Assembly: GCF_030719295.1 (NCBI RefSeq)
Contig: NZ_CP120997.1
Coordinates: 4,661,501 to 4,725,500 of the forward strand
Direction: 5' to 3'
DNA from: Streptomyces sp. Mut1
GTDB taxonomy: Bacteria > Actinomycetota > Actinomycetes > Streptomycetales > Streptomycetaceae
Length of the DNA stretch: 64,000 nt
Of this stretch, positions 1 through 10,462 are shown piece by piece (the stretch's first letter is position 1; each line of letters opens with the position of its first letter). Position numbers and translations under genes: made by a program. The notes under the pieces were generated by a model. It did no database searches. It worked only from the letters and a program-made list of their open reading frames with translations, and had not been told where the DNA came from.

Positions 1-1244
1 ACGGGTACGAGGGACTGCGCAAGGCCCTCGCCATGTCCCCGGACGACCTCATCGCGTACGTCAAGGACTCCGGTCTGCGCGGACGCGGCGGCGCAGGCTT
101 CCCCACCGGGATGAAGTGGCAGTTCATCCCGCAGGGCGACGGCAAGCCGCACTACCTGGTGGTCAACGCCGACGAGTCGGAGCCGGGGACCTGCAAGGAC
201 ATCCCGCTCCTCTTCGCCAACCCGCACAGCCTCATCGAAGGCATCGTGATCGCCAGCTACGCGATCCGCTGCTCGCACGCCTTCATCTACCTGCGCGGCG
301 AGGTCGTCCCCGTCCTGCGCAGGCTGCACGAGGCCGTCCGCGAGGCGTACGAGGCGGGCTACCTCGGCAAGGACGTCCTGGGCTCCGGGCTCGATCTGGA
401 GCTCACCGTGCACGCGGGCGCCGGCGCGTACATCTGTGGTGAGGAGACCGCACTCCTCGACTCGCTCGAAGGACGGCGCGGCCAGCCCCGGCTGCGGCCC
501 CCCTTCCCCGCCATCGCCGGTCTCTACGCCTGCCCCACCGTGGTGAACAACGTCGAGTCCATCGCCTCGGTTCCCGCGATCCTGAACAAGGGCAAGGACT
601 GGTTCAAGTCGATGGGCAGCGAGAAGTCCCCGGGCTTCACGCTCTACTCGCTCAGCGGCCACGTCGCGGGCCCCGGCCAGTACGAGGCCCCGCTCGGCAT
701 CACGCTGCGCCAGCTCCTCGACATGAGCGGCGGCATCCGCCCCGGCCACCGCCTGAAGTTCTGGACCCCGGGCGGCTCCTCCACCCCGATGTTCACCGAG
801 GAGCACCTCGACGTGCCCCTCGACTACGAGGGCGTCGGGGCGGCCGGATCCATGCTCGGCACCAAGGCGCTCCAGTGCTTCGACGAGACGACCTGCGTGG
901 TGCGGGCCGTCACCCGCTGGACCGAGTTCTACGCGCACGAGTCCTGCGGCAAGTGCACACCCTGCCGCGAAGGGACGTACTGGCTCGTCCAGTTGCTGCG
1001 CGACATCGAGGCCGGCAAGGGCCGGATGTCCGACCTCGACAAGCTGAACGACATCGCCGACAACATCAACGGCAAGTCGTTCTGCGCCCTCGGCGACGGC
1101 GCCGCCTCGCCGATCTTCTCCTCGCTGAAGTACTTCCGCGAGGAGTACGAGCAGCACATCACCGGCAAGGGCTGCCCCTTCGATCCCGCCAGGTCGACCC
1201 TCTGGGCCGACGACAAGAACGCACCCCAGGGGGTGAACGCATGA
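1..1244 (+). CDS. nuoF: NADH-quinone oxidoreductase subunit F, 5' truncated by window edge
   Basis: This is the FMN/NADH-binding subunit of respiratory complex I, which takes hydride from NADH and passes electrons to the iron-sulfur chain. The open frame enters from the window edge in the frame beginning at base 3, so the ATG at 33 is internal; about 30 residues are missing against the usual ~440. The glycine-rich FMN/NADH motif [10 protein letters not shown] lies near the start. The 4Fe-4S (N3) ligands sit in [12 protein letters not shown], with the fourth cysteine in SFCALGDG near the C-terminus. The stop overlaps the nuoG start (ATGA), so the two are translationally coupled. Identity is clear; only the missing N-terminus cannot be judged. 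Confidence 0.97.
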   Translation, partial: GYEGLRKALAMSPDDLIAYVKDSGLRGRGGAGFPTGMKWQFIPQGDGKPHYLVVNADESEPGTCKDIPLLFANPHSLIEGIVIASYAIRCSHAFIYLRGEVVPVLRRLHEAVREAYEAGYLGKDVLGSGLDLELTVHAGAGAYICGEETALLDSLEGRRGQPRLRPPFPAIAGLYACPTVVNNVESIASVPAILNKGKDWFKSMGSEKSPGFTLYSLSGHVAGPGQYEAPLGITLRQLLDMSGGIRPGHRLKFWTPGGSSTPMFTEEHLDVPLDYEGVGAAGSMLGTKALQCFDETTCVVRAVTRWTEFYAHESCGKCTPCREGTYWLVQLLRDIEAGKGRMSDLDKLNDIADNINGKSFCALGDGAASPIFSSLKYFREEYEQHITGKGCPFDPARSTLWADDKNAPQGVNA

Positions 1245-3748
1245 CAGTCACCACGAGTGCGCCCTCCGGGGGCGGCGAAGCGGCGATCCCGCCCGAGGAC
1301 CTGGTCACGCTGACCATCGACGGCATCGAGATCAGCGTGCCCAAGGGCACCCTGGTCATCCGCGCCGCCGAACTCCTCGGCATCGAGATCCCGCGCTTCT
1401 GCGACCACCCCCTCCTCGACCCGGCCGGCGCCTGCCGCCAGTGCATCGTCGAGGTCGAGGGCCAGCGCAAGCCGATGGCGTCCTGCACCATCACCTGCAC
1501 CGACGGCATGGTCGTCAAGTCGCAGATCACCTCGCCGGTCGCCGACAAGGCGCAGCGCGGCGTGATGGAGCTGCTGCTCATCAACCACCCGCTGGACTGC
1601 CCGGTCTGCGACAAGGGCGGCGAGTGCCCGCTCCAGAACCAGGCGATGTCGCACGGCGACGCGACCTCCCGCTTCGACGGGAAGAAGCGGACGTACGAGA
1701 AGCCCGTCCCGATCTCCACCCAGGTGCTGCTGGACCGCGAGCGGTGCGTGCTGTGCGCGCGCTGCACCCGGTTCTCCAACCAGGTGGCGGGCGACCCGAT
1801 GATCGAGCTGATCGAGCGCGGCGCGCTCCAGCAGGTCGGCACCGGCGAGGGCGACCCGTTCGAGTCGTACTTCTCCGGCAACACCATCCAGATCTGCCCG
1901 GTCGGCGCGCTGACCTCGGCGGCGTACCGATTCCGTTCCCGCCCCTTCGACCTGGTGTCGACGCCCTCGGTGTGCGAGCACTGCGCCGGGGGCTGCGCCA
2001 CCCGCACCGACCACCGGCGCGGCAAGGTCATGCGGCGCCTCGCCGCCAACGACCCCGAGGTCAACGAGGAGTGGCTCTGCGACAAGGGCCGCTTCGGCTT
2101 CCGCTACGCCCAGCAGCGCGACCGGCTCACCACCCCGCTGGTGCGGGGCGAGTCCGGCGAGCTGGAACCGGCGAGCTGGCCCGAGGCGCTGGCCGCGGCG
2201 GCCGAGGGGCTGGCCGGGGCGCGCGGCAGGACCGGTGTCCTGACCGGCGGCCGGCTGACCGTCGAGGACGCCTACGCGTACGCCAAGTTCGCCCGGGTCG
2301 CCCTGGACACCAACGACATCGACTTCCGGGCCCGGGTCCACAGCGGCGAGGAGGCCGACTTCCTGGCCGCCCGGGTCGCGGGGCGCGGCAAGGATCTGGA
2401 CGGCGGCGGTGTCACGTACACCTCGCTGGAGAAGGCGCCGACCGTGCTGCTGGTCGGCTTCGAGTCGGAGGAGGAGGCGCCCGGCGTCTTCCTGCGGCTG
2501 CGCAAGGCCCACCGCAAGGGCGGGCAGCGCACCTTCGCCGTCGCCTCGCACGCCACCCGCGGCCTGGAGAAGGCGGGCGGCACGCTGCTGCCCGCCGCCC
2601 CCGGTACGGAGACGGAGTGGCTGGACGCCATCGCGGGCGGTGTCGGCCTGGACGGCGACGGTGCCGTGGCGGCCGAGGCGCTGCGCGGTGAGGGCGCGCT
2701 GATCGTGGTCGGTGAGCGGCTGGCCGGGGTGCCCGGCGGGCTGACCGCCGCGGTACGGGCGGCGACCGCGACCGGGGCGCGCCTGGTGTGGATTCCGCGC
2801 CGGGCGGGCGAGCGCGGTGCGGTGGAGGCGGGCGCGCTTCCGTCGCTGCTGCCCGGCGGCCGCCCCGCCACCGACCCGCGGGCCCGCGACGAGGTCGCGG
2901 CAGCCTGGGGCGTCGCCGAACTCCCGTCCCGCTTCGGCCGCGACACCGGCCAGATCATCGAGGCCGCGGCCACCGGTGAGCTGGGCGCGCTGCTCGTCGG
3001 CGGCGTCGGGACCGAGGACCTGCCCGATCCGGCGCGGGCCCTGGAGGCCCTGGACCGGGTCGGCTTCCTGGTCTCGCTGGAGCTGCGGCCCAGCGAGGTC
3101 ACCGACCGCGCCGATGTGGTGCTCCCGGTCGCCGCGGTCGCCGAGAAGTCCGGCACCTTCCTCAACTGGGAGGGCAGGGCGCGGATGTTCGAGGCCGCGC
3201 TGAAGCCCGAGCAGATGACCCGGAACCTGGCGCCGGGCGATGCCCGGGTGCTGCACATGCTGGCGGATGCCCTTGACGTCCACTTCGCGCTGCCGGACCT
3301 GAAGGCCGCCCGCCGCGAGCTGGACCGGCTCGGCGGCTGGCAGGGCGGGTACGCGGACGAGCCGCGCGCCTCGGCGCAGCCGCTGCCCCGGCCCGGTGAC
3401 GGCGAGGCGGTCCTCGCGGGCCACCGGATGCTGCTCGACCTGGGCCGGCTCCAGGAGGGCGACACCGCGCTGGCCGGGACCCGGCACGAGGCGGTGGCCC
3501 GGCTCTCCGCCACCACCGCGGCCGAGACCGGCGTCAAGGACGGTGACCTGCTGGCCGTCTCCGGCCCCGCGGGCAGCGTCGAACTCCCGCTCCGGGTCAC
3601 CGACATGCCGGACCGCGTGGTCTGGGTGCCGCTGAACTCCGTCGGGCGGGGCGTGCCGGTCACGACCGGGGCCCGCCCCGGCGGCCTGGTCCGGATCGGC
3701 CCCGCCGCTCCCGGTACTCCCGACGTCACACCGGAGGTGCGGGCGTGA
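1241..3748 (+). CDS. nuoG: NADH-quinone oxidoreductase subunit G
   Basis: This is the large iron-sulfur subunit of the complex I NADH module, 835 residues. An N-terminal 2Fe-2S ferredoxin domain has Cys54, 65, 68 and 82. The His-Cys3 4Fe-4S site follows (His116, Cys120, 123, 129), then further 4Fe-4S ligands in [10 protein letters not shown] and the later [11 protein letters not shown] motif with a distal Cys in EWLCDKG matches the extra N7-type cluster of the molybdopterin oxidoreductase-like domain. The C-terminal half is an Ala/Gly-rich molybdopterin-type fold. The ATG overlaps the nuoF stop, which fixes the start; the longer upstream frame is a shadow of nuoF. Its stop overlaps the nuoH GTG. 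Confidence 0.97.
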   Translation: MTVTTSAPSGGGEAAIPPEDLVTLTIDGIEISVPKGTLVIRAAELLGIEIPRFCDHPLLDPAGACRQCIVEVEGQRKPMASCTITCTDGMVVKSQITSPVADKAQRGVMELLLINHPLDCPVCDKGGECPLQNQAMSHGDATSRFDGKKRTYEKPVPISTQVLLDRERCVLCARCTRFSNQVAGDPMIELIERGALQQVGTGEGDPFESYFSGNTIQICPVGALTSAAYRFRSRPFDLVSTPSVCEHCAGGCATRTDHRRGKVMRRLAANDPEVNEEWLCDKGRFGFRYAQQRDRLTTPLVRGESGELEPASWPEALAAAAEGLAGARGRTGVLTGGRLTVEDAYAYAKFARVALDTNDIDFRARVHSGEEADFLAARVAGRGKDLDGGGVTYTSLEKAPTVLLVGFESEEEAPGVFLRLRKAHRKGGQRTFAVASHATRGLEKAGGTLLPAAPGTETEWLDAIAGGVGLDGDGAVAAEALRGEGALIVVGERLAGVPGGLTAAVRAATATGARLVWIPRRAGERGAVEAGALPSLLPGGRPATDPRARDEVAAAWGVAELPSRFGRDTGQIIEAAATGELGALLVGGVGTEDLPDPARALEALDRVGFLVSLELRPSEVTDRADVVLPVAAVAEKSGTFLNWEGRARMFEAALKPEQMTRNLAPGDARVLHMLADALDVHFALPDLKAARRELDRLGGWQGGYADEPRASAQPLPRPGDGEAVLAGHRMLLDLGRLQEGDTALAGTRHEAVARLSATTAAETGVKDGDLLAVSGPAGSVELPLRVTDMPDRVVWVPLNSVGRGVPVTTGARPGGLVRIGPAAPGTPDVTPEVRA

Positions 3749-5148
3749 CCGCCTTCGCTCAACTGGCCGCAGGACCGCACAGCGCGGTGCTCGCCGCCGA
3801 GGACCTGTCGATGTTCGGCAACGACCCCTGGTGGCTCGTCGTCGTCAAGGCCGTCTTCTGCTTCGCGTTCCTGATGGTGACCGTGCTGTTCTCCATCGTG
3901 TGGGAGCGCAAGGTCGTCGCCTGGATGCAGCTGCGCATCGGCCCCAACCGGCACGGCCCCTGGGGCATGCTCCAGTCGCTCGCCGACGGCATCAAGCTGA
4001 TGCTGAAGGAAGACGTCATCGTCAAGCGGGCGGACAAGGTCGTCTACGTCCTCGCCCCGATCATCGCCGCGATCCCGGCGTTCATGGCGATCGCGGTGAT
4101 CCCCTTCGGCCCGTCCGGCAACGAGGTCTCGATCTTCGGCCACCGTACGGCGATGCAGCTCACCGACCTGCCGATCGCGATGCTGTACATCCTCGCGGTC
4201 GCCTCGGTCGGGATCTACGGCATCGTGCTGGCCGGCTGGTCCTCCGGATCGACGTACCCGCTGCTCGGCGGACTCCGCTCCTGCGCGCAGATGATCTCGT
4301 ACGAGATCGCGATGGGTGCCGCGTTCGCCTCGGTCTTCCTCTACTCCGGGTCGATGTCGACCTCGAAGATCGTGGAGGCGCAGGAGGACCGCTGGTTCGT
4401 CATCCTGCTGCCGGTCTCCTTCATCATCTACATCGTCACGATGGTCGGCGAGACCAACCGCGCCCCGTTCGACATGCCGGAGTCCGAGGGCGACCTCGTG
4501 GGCGGCTTCAACACCGAGTACTCGTCGATCAAGTTCGCGATGTTCATGCTCGCCGAGTACGTCAACATGGTGACGGTCTCGGCGGTCTCGGTGACCCTGT
4601 TCCTGGGCGGCTGGCGGGCCCCGTGGCCGGTCAGCACCTTCTGGGAGGGCGCGAACCACGGCTGGTGGCCGATGCTCTGGTTCGTCCTCAAGGTCCAGCT
4701 GCTGCTGTTCTTCTTCATCTGGCTGCGCGGCACGCTGCCCCGCGTCCGCTACGACCAGCTGATGAAGCTGGGCTGGAAGGTCCTGATCCCGGTCTCCGTC
4801 GTCTGGCTGATGCTGGTCGCGACGGTGCGGGCGCTGCGCAACGAGGGCCACGACTTCTCGAAGATCCTGCTCTATGTGGCCGGGGCCGTGATCGCGGTCC
4901 TGCTGATCTCGTTCGTGGTCGACATCTTCCGCGACAAGAAGGAGAAGGCCGCGGCCGCCGAGGCGGGCCCGGAACCGGCGTTCGACCCGATGGCGGGCGG
5001 ATTCCCGGTGCCGCCGCTGCCCGGACAGACCCTGCCGCCCGTGCCGCGGCGCAGGCCGCGCCGCGAGCGGGAGCTCGTCGTCAGTGGTGGCGTGGATACT
5101 CAGAGTGACGGAAATCCGAGTGACGGAAAGGAGGCCGACGGTGTCTGA
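3745..5148 (+). CDS. nuoH: NADH-quinone oxidoreductase subunit H
   Basis: This membrane subunit of complex I helps form the quinone-access channel and connects the Q module to the pump arm. The 467 residues carry about eight hydrophobic segments. Family motifs include [17 protein letters not shown] early and [19 protein letters not shown] in the middle, the conserved loop facing the Q site. After the last helix there is a proline-rich, basic cytoplasmic tail of about 70 residues, longer than in proteobacterial NuoH but usual for actinobacteria. The GTG start overlaps the nuoG stop. The 3' end runs through the ribosome-binding region of nuoI. Confidence 0.97.
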   Translation: MTAFAQLAAGPHSAVLAAEDLSMFGNDPWWLVVVKAVFCFAFLMVTVLFSIVWERKVVAWMQLRIGPNRHGPWGMLQSLADGIKLMLKEDVIVKRADKVVYVLAPIIAAIPAFMAIAVIPFGPSGNEVSIFGHRTAMQLTDLPIAMLYILAVASVGIYGIVLAGWSSGSTYPLLGGLRSCAQMISYEIAMGAAFASVFLYSGSMSTSKIVEAQEDRWFVILLPVSFIIYIVTMVGETNRAPFDMPESEGDLVGGFNTEYSSIKFAMFMLAEYVNMVTVSAVSVTLFLGGWRAPWPVSTFWEGANHGWWPMLWFVLKVQLLLFFFIWLRGTLPRVRYDQLMKLGWKVLIPVSVVWLMLVATVRALRNEGHDFSKILLYVAGAVIAVLLISFVVDIFRDKKEKAAAAEAGPEPAFDPMAGGFPVPPLPGQTLPPVPRRRPRRERELVVSGGVDTQSDGNPSDGKEADGV

Positions 5149-5842
5149 ACTGCCTGATTCGCCGGGGTCCAAGAGGCCGGCGGAGTCCACCGGGCCGACG
5201 GGGTCGACGGCGTCCTCGCAGTCCTCCCAGTCCTCGGAGGACAAGTTCCTGAATCCGGTGGCCGGCTTCGGCGTGACCTTCAAGGCCATGTTCAAGAAGC
5301 GGCTCACCGAGCAGTATCCGGAGACGCCGAAGGTGACGGCGCCCCGCTTCCACGGCCGCCATCAGCTCAACCGCCATCCGGACGGCCTGGAGAAGTGCGT
5401 CGGCTGCGAGCTGTGCGCCTGGGCCTGTCCGGCGGACGCGATCTACGTGGAGGGCGCGGACAACACCGAGGAGGAGCGCTACTCCCCGGGCGAGCGCTAC
5501 GGCCGCGTCTACCAGATCAACTACGCGCGCTGCATCCTCTGCGGACTGTGCATCGAGGCGTGCCCGACCAGGGCGCTCACGATGACCAATGAGTTCGAGC
5601 TCGCCAACACCACCCGCGAGAGCCTCATCTACACCAAGGACGAGCTGCTCGCGGGCCTGGAGGAAGGCATGGTCGACAGCCCGCACGCGATCTTCCCCGG
5701 CACGGACGAACAGGACTACTACCAGGGCCTGGTCACCGAGGCCGCCCCCGGTACGGAGCGCCAGCTCGCCGTCTCCAAGGGCGAGAAGCCGTCCGACGAG
5801 GCCGGCGAGAACAACGGCGCCACGCAGGAGGTGGACGCATGA
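5141..5842 (+). CDS. nuoI: NADH-quinone oxidoreductase subunit I
   Basis: This peripheral subunit carries two 4Fe-4S clusters (N6a/N6b) that relay electrons from NuoG towards NuoB. The GTG at 5141 is preferred because AAAGGAGG lies at 5127-5134, six bases upstream; a longer frame from 5084 would overlap nuoH deeply and has no such site. With this start the protein is 233 residues. Cluster ligands are Cys86, 89, 92, 96 and Cys131, 134, 137, 141, each ending in the usual CP. A Ser/Thr-rich N-terminal stretch of about 30 residues precedes the conserved part. The nuoH stop overlaps the start region. Confidence 0.96.
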   Translation: MSELPDSPGSKRPAESTGPTGSTASSQSSQSSEDKFLNPVAGFGVTFKAMFKKRLTEQYPETPKVTAPRFHGRHQLNRHPDGLEKCVGCELCAWACPADAIYVEGADNTEEERYSPGERYGRVYQINYARCILCGLCIEACPTRALTMTNEFELANTTRESLIYTKDELLAGLEEGMVDSPHAIFPGTDEQDYYQGLVTEAAPGTERQLAVSKGEKPSDEAGENNGATQEVDA

Positions 5843-6666
5843 CCGGCCTGGCCGCAGCGGCCTCACAGACCTCGACCGGCGAGGCCTTCCAGTTCTGGGT
5901 GCTCGGCACGGTCGCCGTGATCGGCGCCCTGTCCACCGTGCTGATGAAGAGGGCCGTGCACAGCGCGCTGAGCCTCGCCGGGACGATGATCATCCTGGCG
6001 GTGTTCTACCTCGCCAACGGCGCCTACTTCCTCGGCATCGTGCAGATCGTCGTCTACACCGGCGCGATCATGATGCTGTTCCTCTTCGTGGTCATGCTCG
6101 TCGGTGTCACGGCGGCGGACTCGCTGAAGGAGACCATCAAGGGCCAGCGCTGGCTGGCCGCCGGATGCGGCATCGGCTTCGGCATCCTGCTGATTGCCGG
6201 AATCGGCAACGCCTCGCTGACGAGTTTCAACGGCCTGGGCACCGCCAACGCCGTGCACGGCGGAAACGTGGAGGGGCTGGCCAGCCTCATCTTCACCAAG
6301 TACGTCTTCGCCTTCGAGATCACCGGCGCCCTGCTGATCACCGCGACCGTCGGCGCGATGGTGCTCACGCACCGCGAGCGCACCGAACGGGCCAAGACCC
6401 AGCGGGAGATGTCCGAGGAGCGCGTGCGCGGACAGCACCTCCCGCCGCTGCCCGCCCCCGGCGTCTACGCCCGGCACAACGCGGTCAACATCGCGGGCAT
6501 GCTCCCCGACGGCACCCCGTCCGAACTCACCGTCATGCAGACGCTGCGCAAGCGCGGCCAGATGCGCGATGTGTCCCACGAATCACTGGCCGGCCTCAAG
6601 GCACTGGAGCAGCGCTCCGGTGAGCGGCTCGGCCGGGACACCGAAGAAGAGGAGGTCGCCAAGTGA
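5839..6666 (+). CDS. nuoJ: NADH-quinone oxidoreductase subunit J
   Basis: This membrane subunit of complex I lies in the pump arm next to NuoK. The 275 residues have five predicted membrane segments in the first ~180 positions, including the conserved stretch [19 protein letters not shown], then a charged cytoplasmic tail of about 90 residues typical of actinobacterial NuoJ. The ATG is preceded by GGAGGTGG and overlaps the nuoI stop by four bases. The stop overlaps the GTG of nuoK. Confidence 0.96.
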   Translation: MTGLAAAASQTSTGEAFQFWVLGTVAVIGALSTVLMKRAVHSALSLAGTMIILAVFYLANGAYFLGIVQIVVYTGAIMMLFLFVVMLVGVTAADSLKETIKGQRWLAAGCGIGFGILLIAGIGNASLTSFNGLGTANAVHGGNVEGLASLIFTKYVFAFEITGALLITATVGAMVLTHRERTERAKTQREMSEERVRGQHLPPLPAPGVYARHNAVNIAGMLPDGTPSELTVMQTLRKRGQMRDVSHESLAGLKALEQRSGERLGRDTEEEEVAK

Positions 6667-6962
6667 ATCCGGTCAACTACCTCTATCTCGCCGCCCTGCT
6701 GTTCACCATCGGCGCGGCCGGGGTGCTGATCCGGCGGAACGCGATCGTGGTGTTCATGTGCGTGGAGCTGATGCTCAACGCCTGCAACCTCGCGTTCGTC
6801 ACCTTCTCCCGTATGCACGGCAACCTCGACGGCCAGATCATCGCCTTCTTCACGATGGTCGTCGCTGCCGCGGAGGTCGTGGTCGGGCTCGCGATCATCG
6901 TGTCGTTGTTCCGTTCCCGCCACTCGGCCTCGGTCGACGACCCCAGCCTGATGAAGCTGTAG
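6663..6962 (+). CDS. nuoK: NADH-quinone oxidoreductase subunit K
   Basis: This small three-helix pump-arm subunit is 99 residues, the normal family length. The two membrane glutamates needed for proton transfer are present: Glu35 in [11 protein letters not shown] and Glu71 in [11 protein letters not shown]. The start is a GTG overlapping the nuoJ stop, with GAGGAGG just upstream. A 16-base gap containing AGGGGCG separates it from nuoL. Confidence 0.97.
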   Translation: MNPVNYLYLAALLFTIGAAGVLIRRNAIVVFMCVELMLNACNLAFVTFSRMHGNLDGQIIAFFTMVVAAAEVVVGLAIIVSLFRSRHSASVDDPSLMKL

Positions 6963-6978
6963 AGGGGCGCTGGACCCA

Positions 6979-8886
6979 ATGAACGCAGAGAACCTGATTG
7001 CGCTGCTCGTCGCGGCGCCCCTGCTCGGAGCGGCGGTGCTGCTGTGCGGCGGCCGGCGCCTCGACCGTGCCGGGCACTGGCTCGGCACCGTGCTCGCCGC
7101 CGCCTCGTTCGTCGTCGCCGTGGTGCTCTTCACCGACATGCTCGGCAAGGGCGCCGAGGACCGGGCGCTGCACCAGAAGCTGTTCAGCTGGATTCCGGTC
7201 GAGGGCTTCCAGGCCGATGTGGCCTTCCAGCTCGACCAGCTGTCGATGACCTTCGTCCTGCTGATCACCGGTGTGGGCACGCTGATCCACATCTACTCGA
7301 TCGGCTACATGGAGCACGACGAGCGCCGGCGCCGCTTCTTCGGCTATCTGAACCTGTTCCTCGCGGCGATGCTGATCCTGGTCATCGCCGACAACTACCT
7401 GCTGCTGTACGTCGGGTGGGAGGGCGTCGGTCTGGCGTCGTACCTGCTGATCGGCTTCTGGCAGCACAAGCCCAGCGCGGCCACCGCCGCGAAGAAGGCG
7501 TTCCTGGTCAACCGCGTCGGCGACATGGGCCTGTCGATCGCGATCATGCTGATGTTCACCACCTTCGGCACCTTCGCCTTCGCCCCCGTCCTGGAGGCCG
7601 CCGAAGGCGGTCAGCCGAGCGAGGGCAAGCTGACGGCGATCGGCCTGATGCTGCTGCTCGCGGCCTGCGGCAAGTCCGCCCAGGTGCCGTTGCAGTCCTG
7701 GCTCGGTGACGCGATGGAGGGCCCGACCCCGGTCTCGGCCCTGATCCACGCCGCCACCATGGTCACCGCCGGTGTCTACCTCATCGTCCGCTCGGGCGCG
7801 ATCTTCAACGCCGCCCCCGACGCCCAGCTGGTCGTCGTGGTCGTCGGCGCGGTCACGCTGATCTTCGGGGCGATCGTCGGTTGCGCGAAGGACGACATCA
7901 AGAAGGCCCTCGCCGGCTCAACGATGTCGCAGATCGGCTACATGATCCTGGCCGCCGGGCTCGGCCCCATCGGCTACGTCTTCGCGATCATGCACCTGGT
8001 GACGCACGGCTTCTTCAAGGCCGGTCTCTTCCTCGGCGCCGGTTCGGTCATGCACGGCATGAACGACGAGGTCGACATGCGGAAGTTCGGCGGTCTCCGG
8101 AAGTACATGCCGGTCACCTTCGTCACCTTCGGGCTCGGCTACCTCGCGATCATCGGCTTCCCCGGTCTGTCCGGCTTCTTCTCCAAGGACAAGATCATCG
8201 AGGCGGCCTTCGCCAAGGGCGGCACCGAGGGCTGGATCCTCGGCGCCGTGACGCTGCTGGGCGCCGCGATCACCGCGTTCTACATGACGCGCGTGATGCT
8301 GCTGACGTTCTTCGGCGAGAAGCGCTGGCAGCCCGACGGGGAGGGCCACGAGCCCCACCCGCACGAGTCCCCGAAGTCCATGACCATCCCCATGATCGTC
8401 CTGGCCTTCGGTTCGGTCTTCGCGGGCGGCTTCTTCTCCATCGGCGACCGCTTCCTGCACTGGCTGGAGCCCGTCACCGGCCACGACCACGGGGACGCCC
8501 CGATCGGCGCGACCACCGTCACGGCCGCCACCATGGTGGTGCTCGTCGTCGGTGTCGCCATCGCCTGGGTGATGTACGGCCGCAAGCCGGTGCCCGTGGT
8601 CGCCCCGCGCGGCTCGCTGCTCACCCGGGCCGCGCGCCGCGATCTCCTCCAGGACGACTTCAACCACGTGGTCCTGGTCCGCGGCGGCGAGCACCTGACC
8701 CGCTCCCTGGTCTACGTCGACCACACCCTGGTCGACGGCGTCGTCAACGGCACGGCCGCCTCGATGGGCGGGCTCTCCGGCCGGCTGCGCAAACTGCAGA
8801 ACGGCTACGCCCGCTCCTACGCGGTCTCGATGTTCGGCGGTACGGCGGTTCTCATCGCCGCGACCCTGCTGATGAGGGCGGTCTGA
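6979..8886 (+). CDS. nuoL: NADH-quinone oxidoreductase subunit L
   Basis: This is the distal antiporter-like pump subunit of complex I, 635 residues with 14-16 predicted helices. The key glutamate of the fifth helix is present (Glu148 in [12 protein letters not shown]), as are the [12 protein letters not shown] and [15 protein letters not shown] motifs of the Proton_antipo_M domain. The long C-terminal lateral helix region is basic and ends in a final hydrophobic anchor. The ATG follows nuoK by 16 bases. Confidence 0.97.
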   Translation: MNAENLIALLVAAPLLGAAVLLCGGRRLDRAGHWLGTVLAAASFVVAVVLFTDMLGKGAEDRALHQKLFSWIPVEGFQADVAFQLDQLSMTFVLLITGVGTLIHIYSIGYMEHDERRRRFFGYLNLFLAAMLILVIADNYLLLYVGWEGVGLASYLLIGFWQHKPSAATAAKKAFLVNRVGDMGLSIAIMLMFTTFGTFAFAPVLEAAEGGQPSEGKLTAIGLMLLLAACGKSAQVPLQSWLGDAMEGPTPVSALIHAATMVTAGVYLIVRSGAIFNAAPDAQLVVVVVGAVTLIFGAIVGCAKDDIKKALAGSTMSQIGYMILAAGLGPIGYVFAIMHLVTHGFFKAGLFLGAGSVMHGMNDEVDMRKFGGLRKYMPVTFVTFGLGYLAIIGFPGLSGFFSKDKIIEAAFAKGGTEGWILGAVTLLGAAITAFYMTRVMLLTFFGEKRWQPDGEGHEPHPHESPKSMTIPMIVLAFGSVFAGGFFSIGDRFLHWLEPVTGHDHGDAPIGATTVTAATMVVLVVGVAIAWVMYGRKPVPVVAPRGSLLTRAARRDLLQDDFNHVVLVRGGEHLTRSLVYVDHTLVDGVVNGTAASMGGLSGRLRKLQNGYARSYAVSMFGGTAVLIAATLLMRAV

Positions 8887-8890
8887 TCAC

Positions 8891-10462
8891 ATGTCCTTTC
8901 CTCTCCTGACAGCGACGGCGGCGCTCCCGGCCATCGGCGCGATCGCCACCGCCGCCGTCCCGGCGGCCAGGCGCACCACCGCGAAATGGCTGGCGCTGGT
9001 CTTCTCGCTGGCCACGCTCGTGCTCGCGGGCATCGCGCTCGCCCGCTTCGAGCCCGGCGGCGACCGCTTCCAGCTCACCGAATCGCACGCCTGGATCAAG
9101 GACTTCGGCGTGCGCTACGAGCTGGGCGTGGACGGCATCGGGGTGGCGCTCATGGCGCTCACCGCGCTGCTGATCCCCTTCGTCATCCTGGCCGGCTGGC
9201 ACGACGCCGATCCCCTGGAAACACAGTCCTCCCGCTGGCGCCCCACCCAGGGCTTCTTCGCCCTGATCCTGATGGTCGAAGCGATGGTGATCCTCTCCTT
9301 CGAGGCCACCGACGTCTTCCTCTTCTACATCCTGTTCGAAGCCATGCTCATCCCGATGTACTTCCTCATCGGCGGCTTCGGGGACCGGGCCCACGCCGGG
9401 AGCGACGAGAACGCGGCGGCGCAACGCTCGTACGCCGCGGTCAAGTTCCTCCTCTACAACCTGGTCGGCGGCCTCATCATGCTGGCCGCGGTCATCGGGC
9501 TCTACGTGGTCGCGGGCTCGTTCTCGCTCTCCGAGATCGCCGAGGCCCGCGCCAACGGCTCGTTCACCATGGCGACCAGCACCGAGCGGTGGCTGTTCCT
9601 CGGGTTCTTCTTCGCCTTCGCGGTGAAGGCCCCGCTGTGGCCGCTGCACACCTGGCTGCCCAACGCCATGGGCGAGGCGACCTCCCCGGTCGCCGTGCTG
9701 CTCACCGCGGTCGTCGACAAGGTCGGCACCTTCGCGATGCTCCGCTTCTGCCTCCAGCTCTTCCCGGAGGCCAGCAAGTGGGCGACGCCGGTGATCCTGG
9801 TCCTGGCGCTGATCAGCATCGTCTACGGGGCGCTGCTCGCGGTCGGCCAGCGCGACATCAAGCGGCTGATCGCCTACGCGTCCATCTCGCACTTCGGCTT
9901 CATCGTGCTGGGCATCTTCGCGATGACCAGCCAGGGCCAGTCGGGCGCGACGCTGTACATGGTCAACCACGGCATCTCGACGGCCGCGCTGATGCTGGTG
10001 GCGGGCTTCCTGATCACCCGGCGCGGCTCGCGGCTCATCTCCGACTACGGCGGAGTGCAGAAGGTGGCCCCGGTCCTGGCCGGCACCTTCCTGATCGGCG
10101 GCCTGGCCACGCTGTCGCTGCCGGGGCTCGCCCCGTTCGTCAGCGAGTTCCTGGTCCTGGTCGGCGCGTTCGCGGCGTATCCGGTGGTCGGCATCATCGC
10201 CACCACCGGCATCGTGCTCGCCGCGATCTACGTCCTGGTCCTCTACCAGCGGACCATGACCGGGCCGGTCAAGGCGGAGGTGCAGGGCATGGCGGACCTC
10301 AAGGTCCGTGAGCTCGCGGTGGTCGTCCCGCTCATCGCGCTCCTGCTCTTCCTGGGTGTCTACCCGAAGCCGCTGACGGACATCGTCAATCCGGCGGTGC
10401 GGCACACCATGTCGGACGTACAGAAGAAGGACCCCCAGCCCGAGGTGGAGGCCGCCAAGTGA
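8891..10462 (+). CDS. nuoM: NADH-quinone oxidoreductase subunit M
   Basis: This is the middle antiporter-like proton-pumping subunit, 523 residues with about 14 helices. The essential helix-5 glutamate is present (Glu150 in LFEAMLIPMYFLIGG). The half-channel segments PLWPLHTWLPNAMGEA and RDIKRLIAYASISHFGF are intact. The start lies four bases after the nuoL stop. The stop overlaps the GTG of nuoN. Confidence 0.97.
   Translation: MSFPLLTATAALPAIGAIATAAVPAARRTTAKWLALVFSLATLVLAGIALARFEPGGDRFQLTESHAWIKDFGVRYELGVDGIGVALMALTALLIPFVILAGWHDADPLETQSSRWRPTQGFFALILMVEAMVILSFEATDVFLFYILFEAMLIPMYFLIGGFGDRAHAGSDENAAAQRSYAAVKFLLYNLVGGLIMLAAVIGLYVVAGSFSLSEIAEARANGSFTMATSTERWLFLGFFFAFAVKAPLWPLHTWLPNAMGEATSPVAVLLTAVVDKVGTFAMLRFCLQLFPEASKWATPVILVLALISIVYGALLAVGQRDIKRLIAYASISHFGFIVLGIFAMTSQGQSGATLYMVNHGISTAALMLVAGFLITRRGSRLISDYGGVQKVAPVLAGTFLIGGLATLSLPGLAPFVSEFLVLVGAFAAYPVVGIIATTGIVLAAIYVLVLYQRTMTGPVKAEVQGMADLKVRELAVVVPLIALLLFLGVYPKPLTDIVNPAVRHTMSDVQKKDPQPEVEAAK

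Noticed and set aside
929..3487. An 852-residue open frame on the minus strand
   Set aside because: It lies opposite nuoF/nuoG, has shadow composition (Arg/Gly/Gln/Val), and no motifs. The plus-strand genes explain the DNA.
5084..5140. Upstream extension of nuoI
   Set aside because: It overlaps the end of nuoH and has no ribosome site, while AAAGGAGG fits the GTG at 5141.
2272..5307. A 1011-residue open frame on the minus strand
   Set aside because: It is the antisense of nuoG-nuoH-nuoI. Long antisense frames without stops are normal in DNA with G/C-rich third positions.
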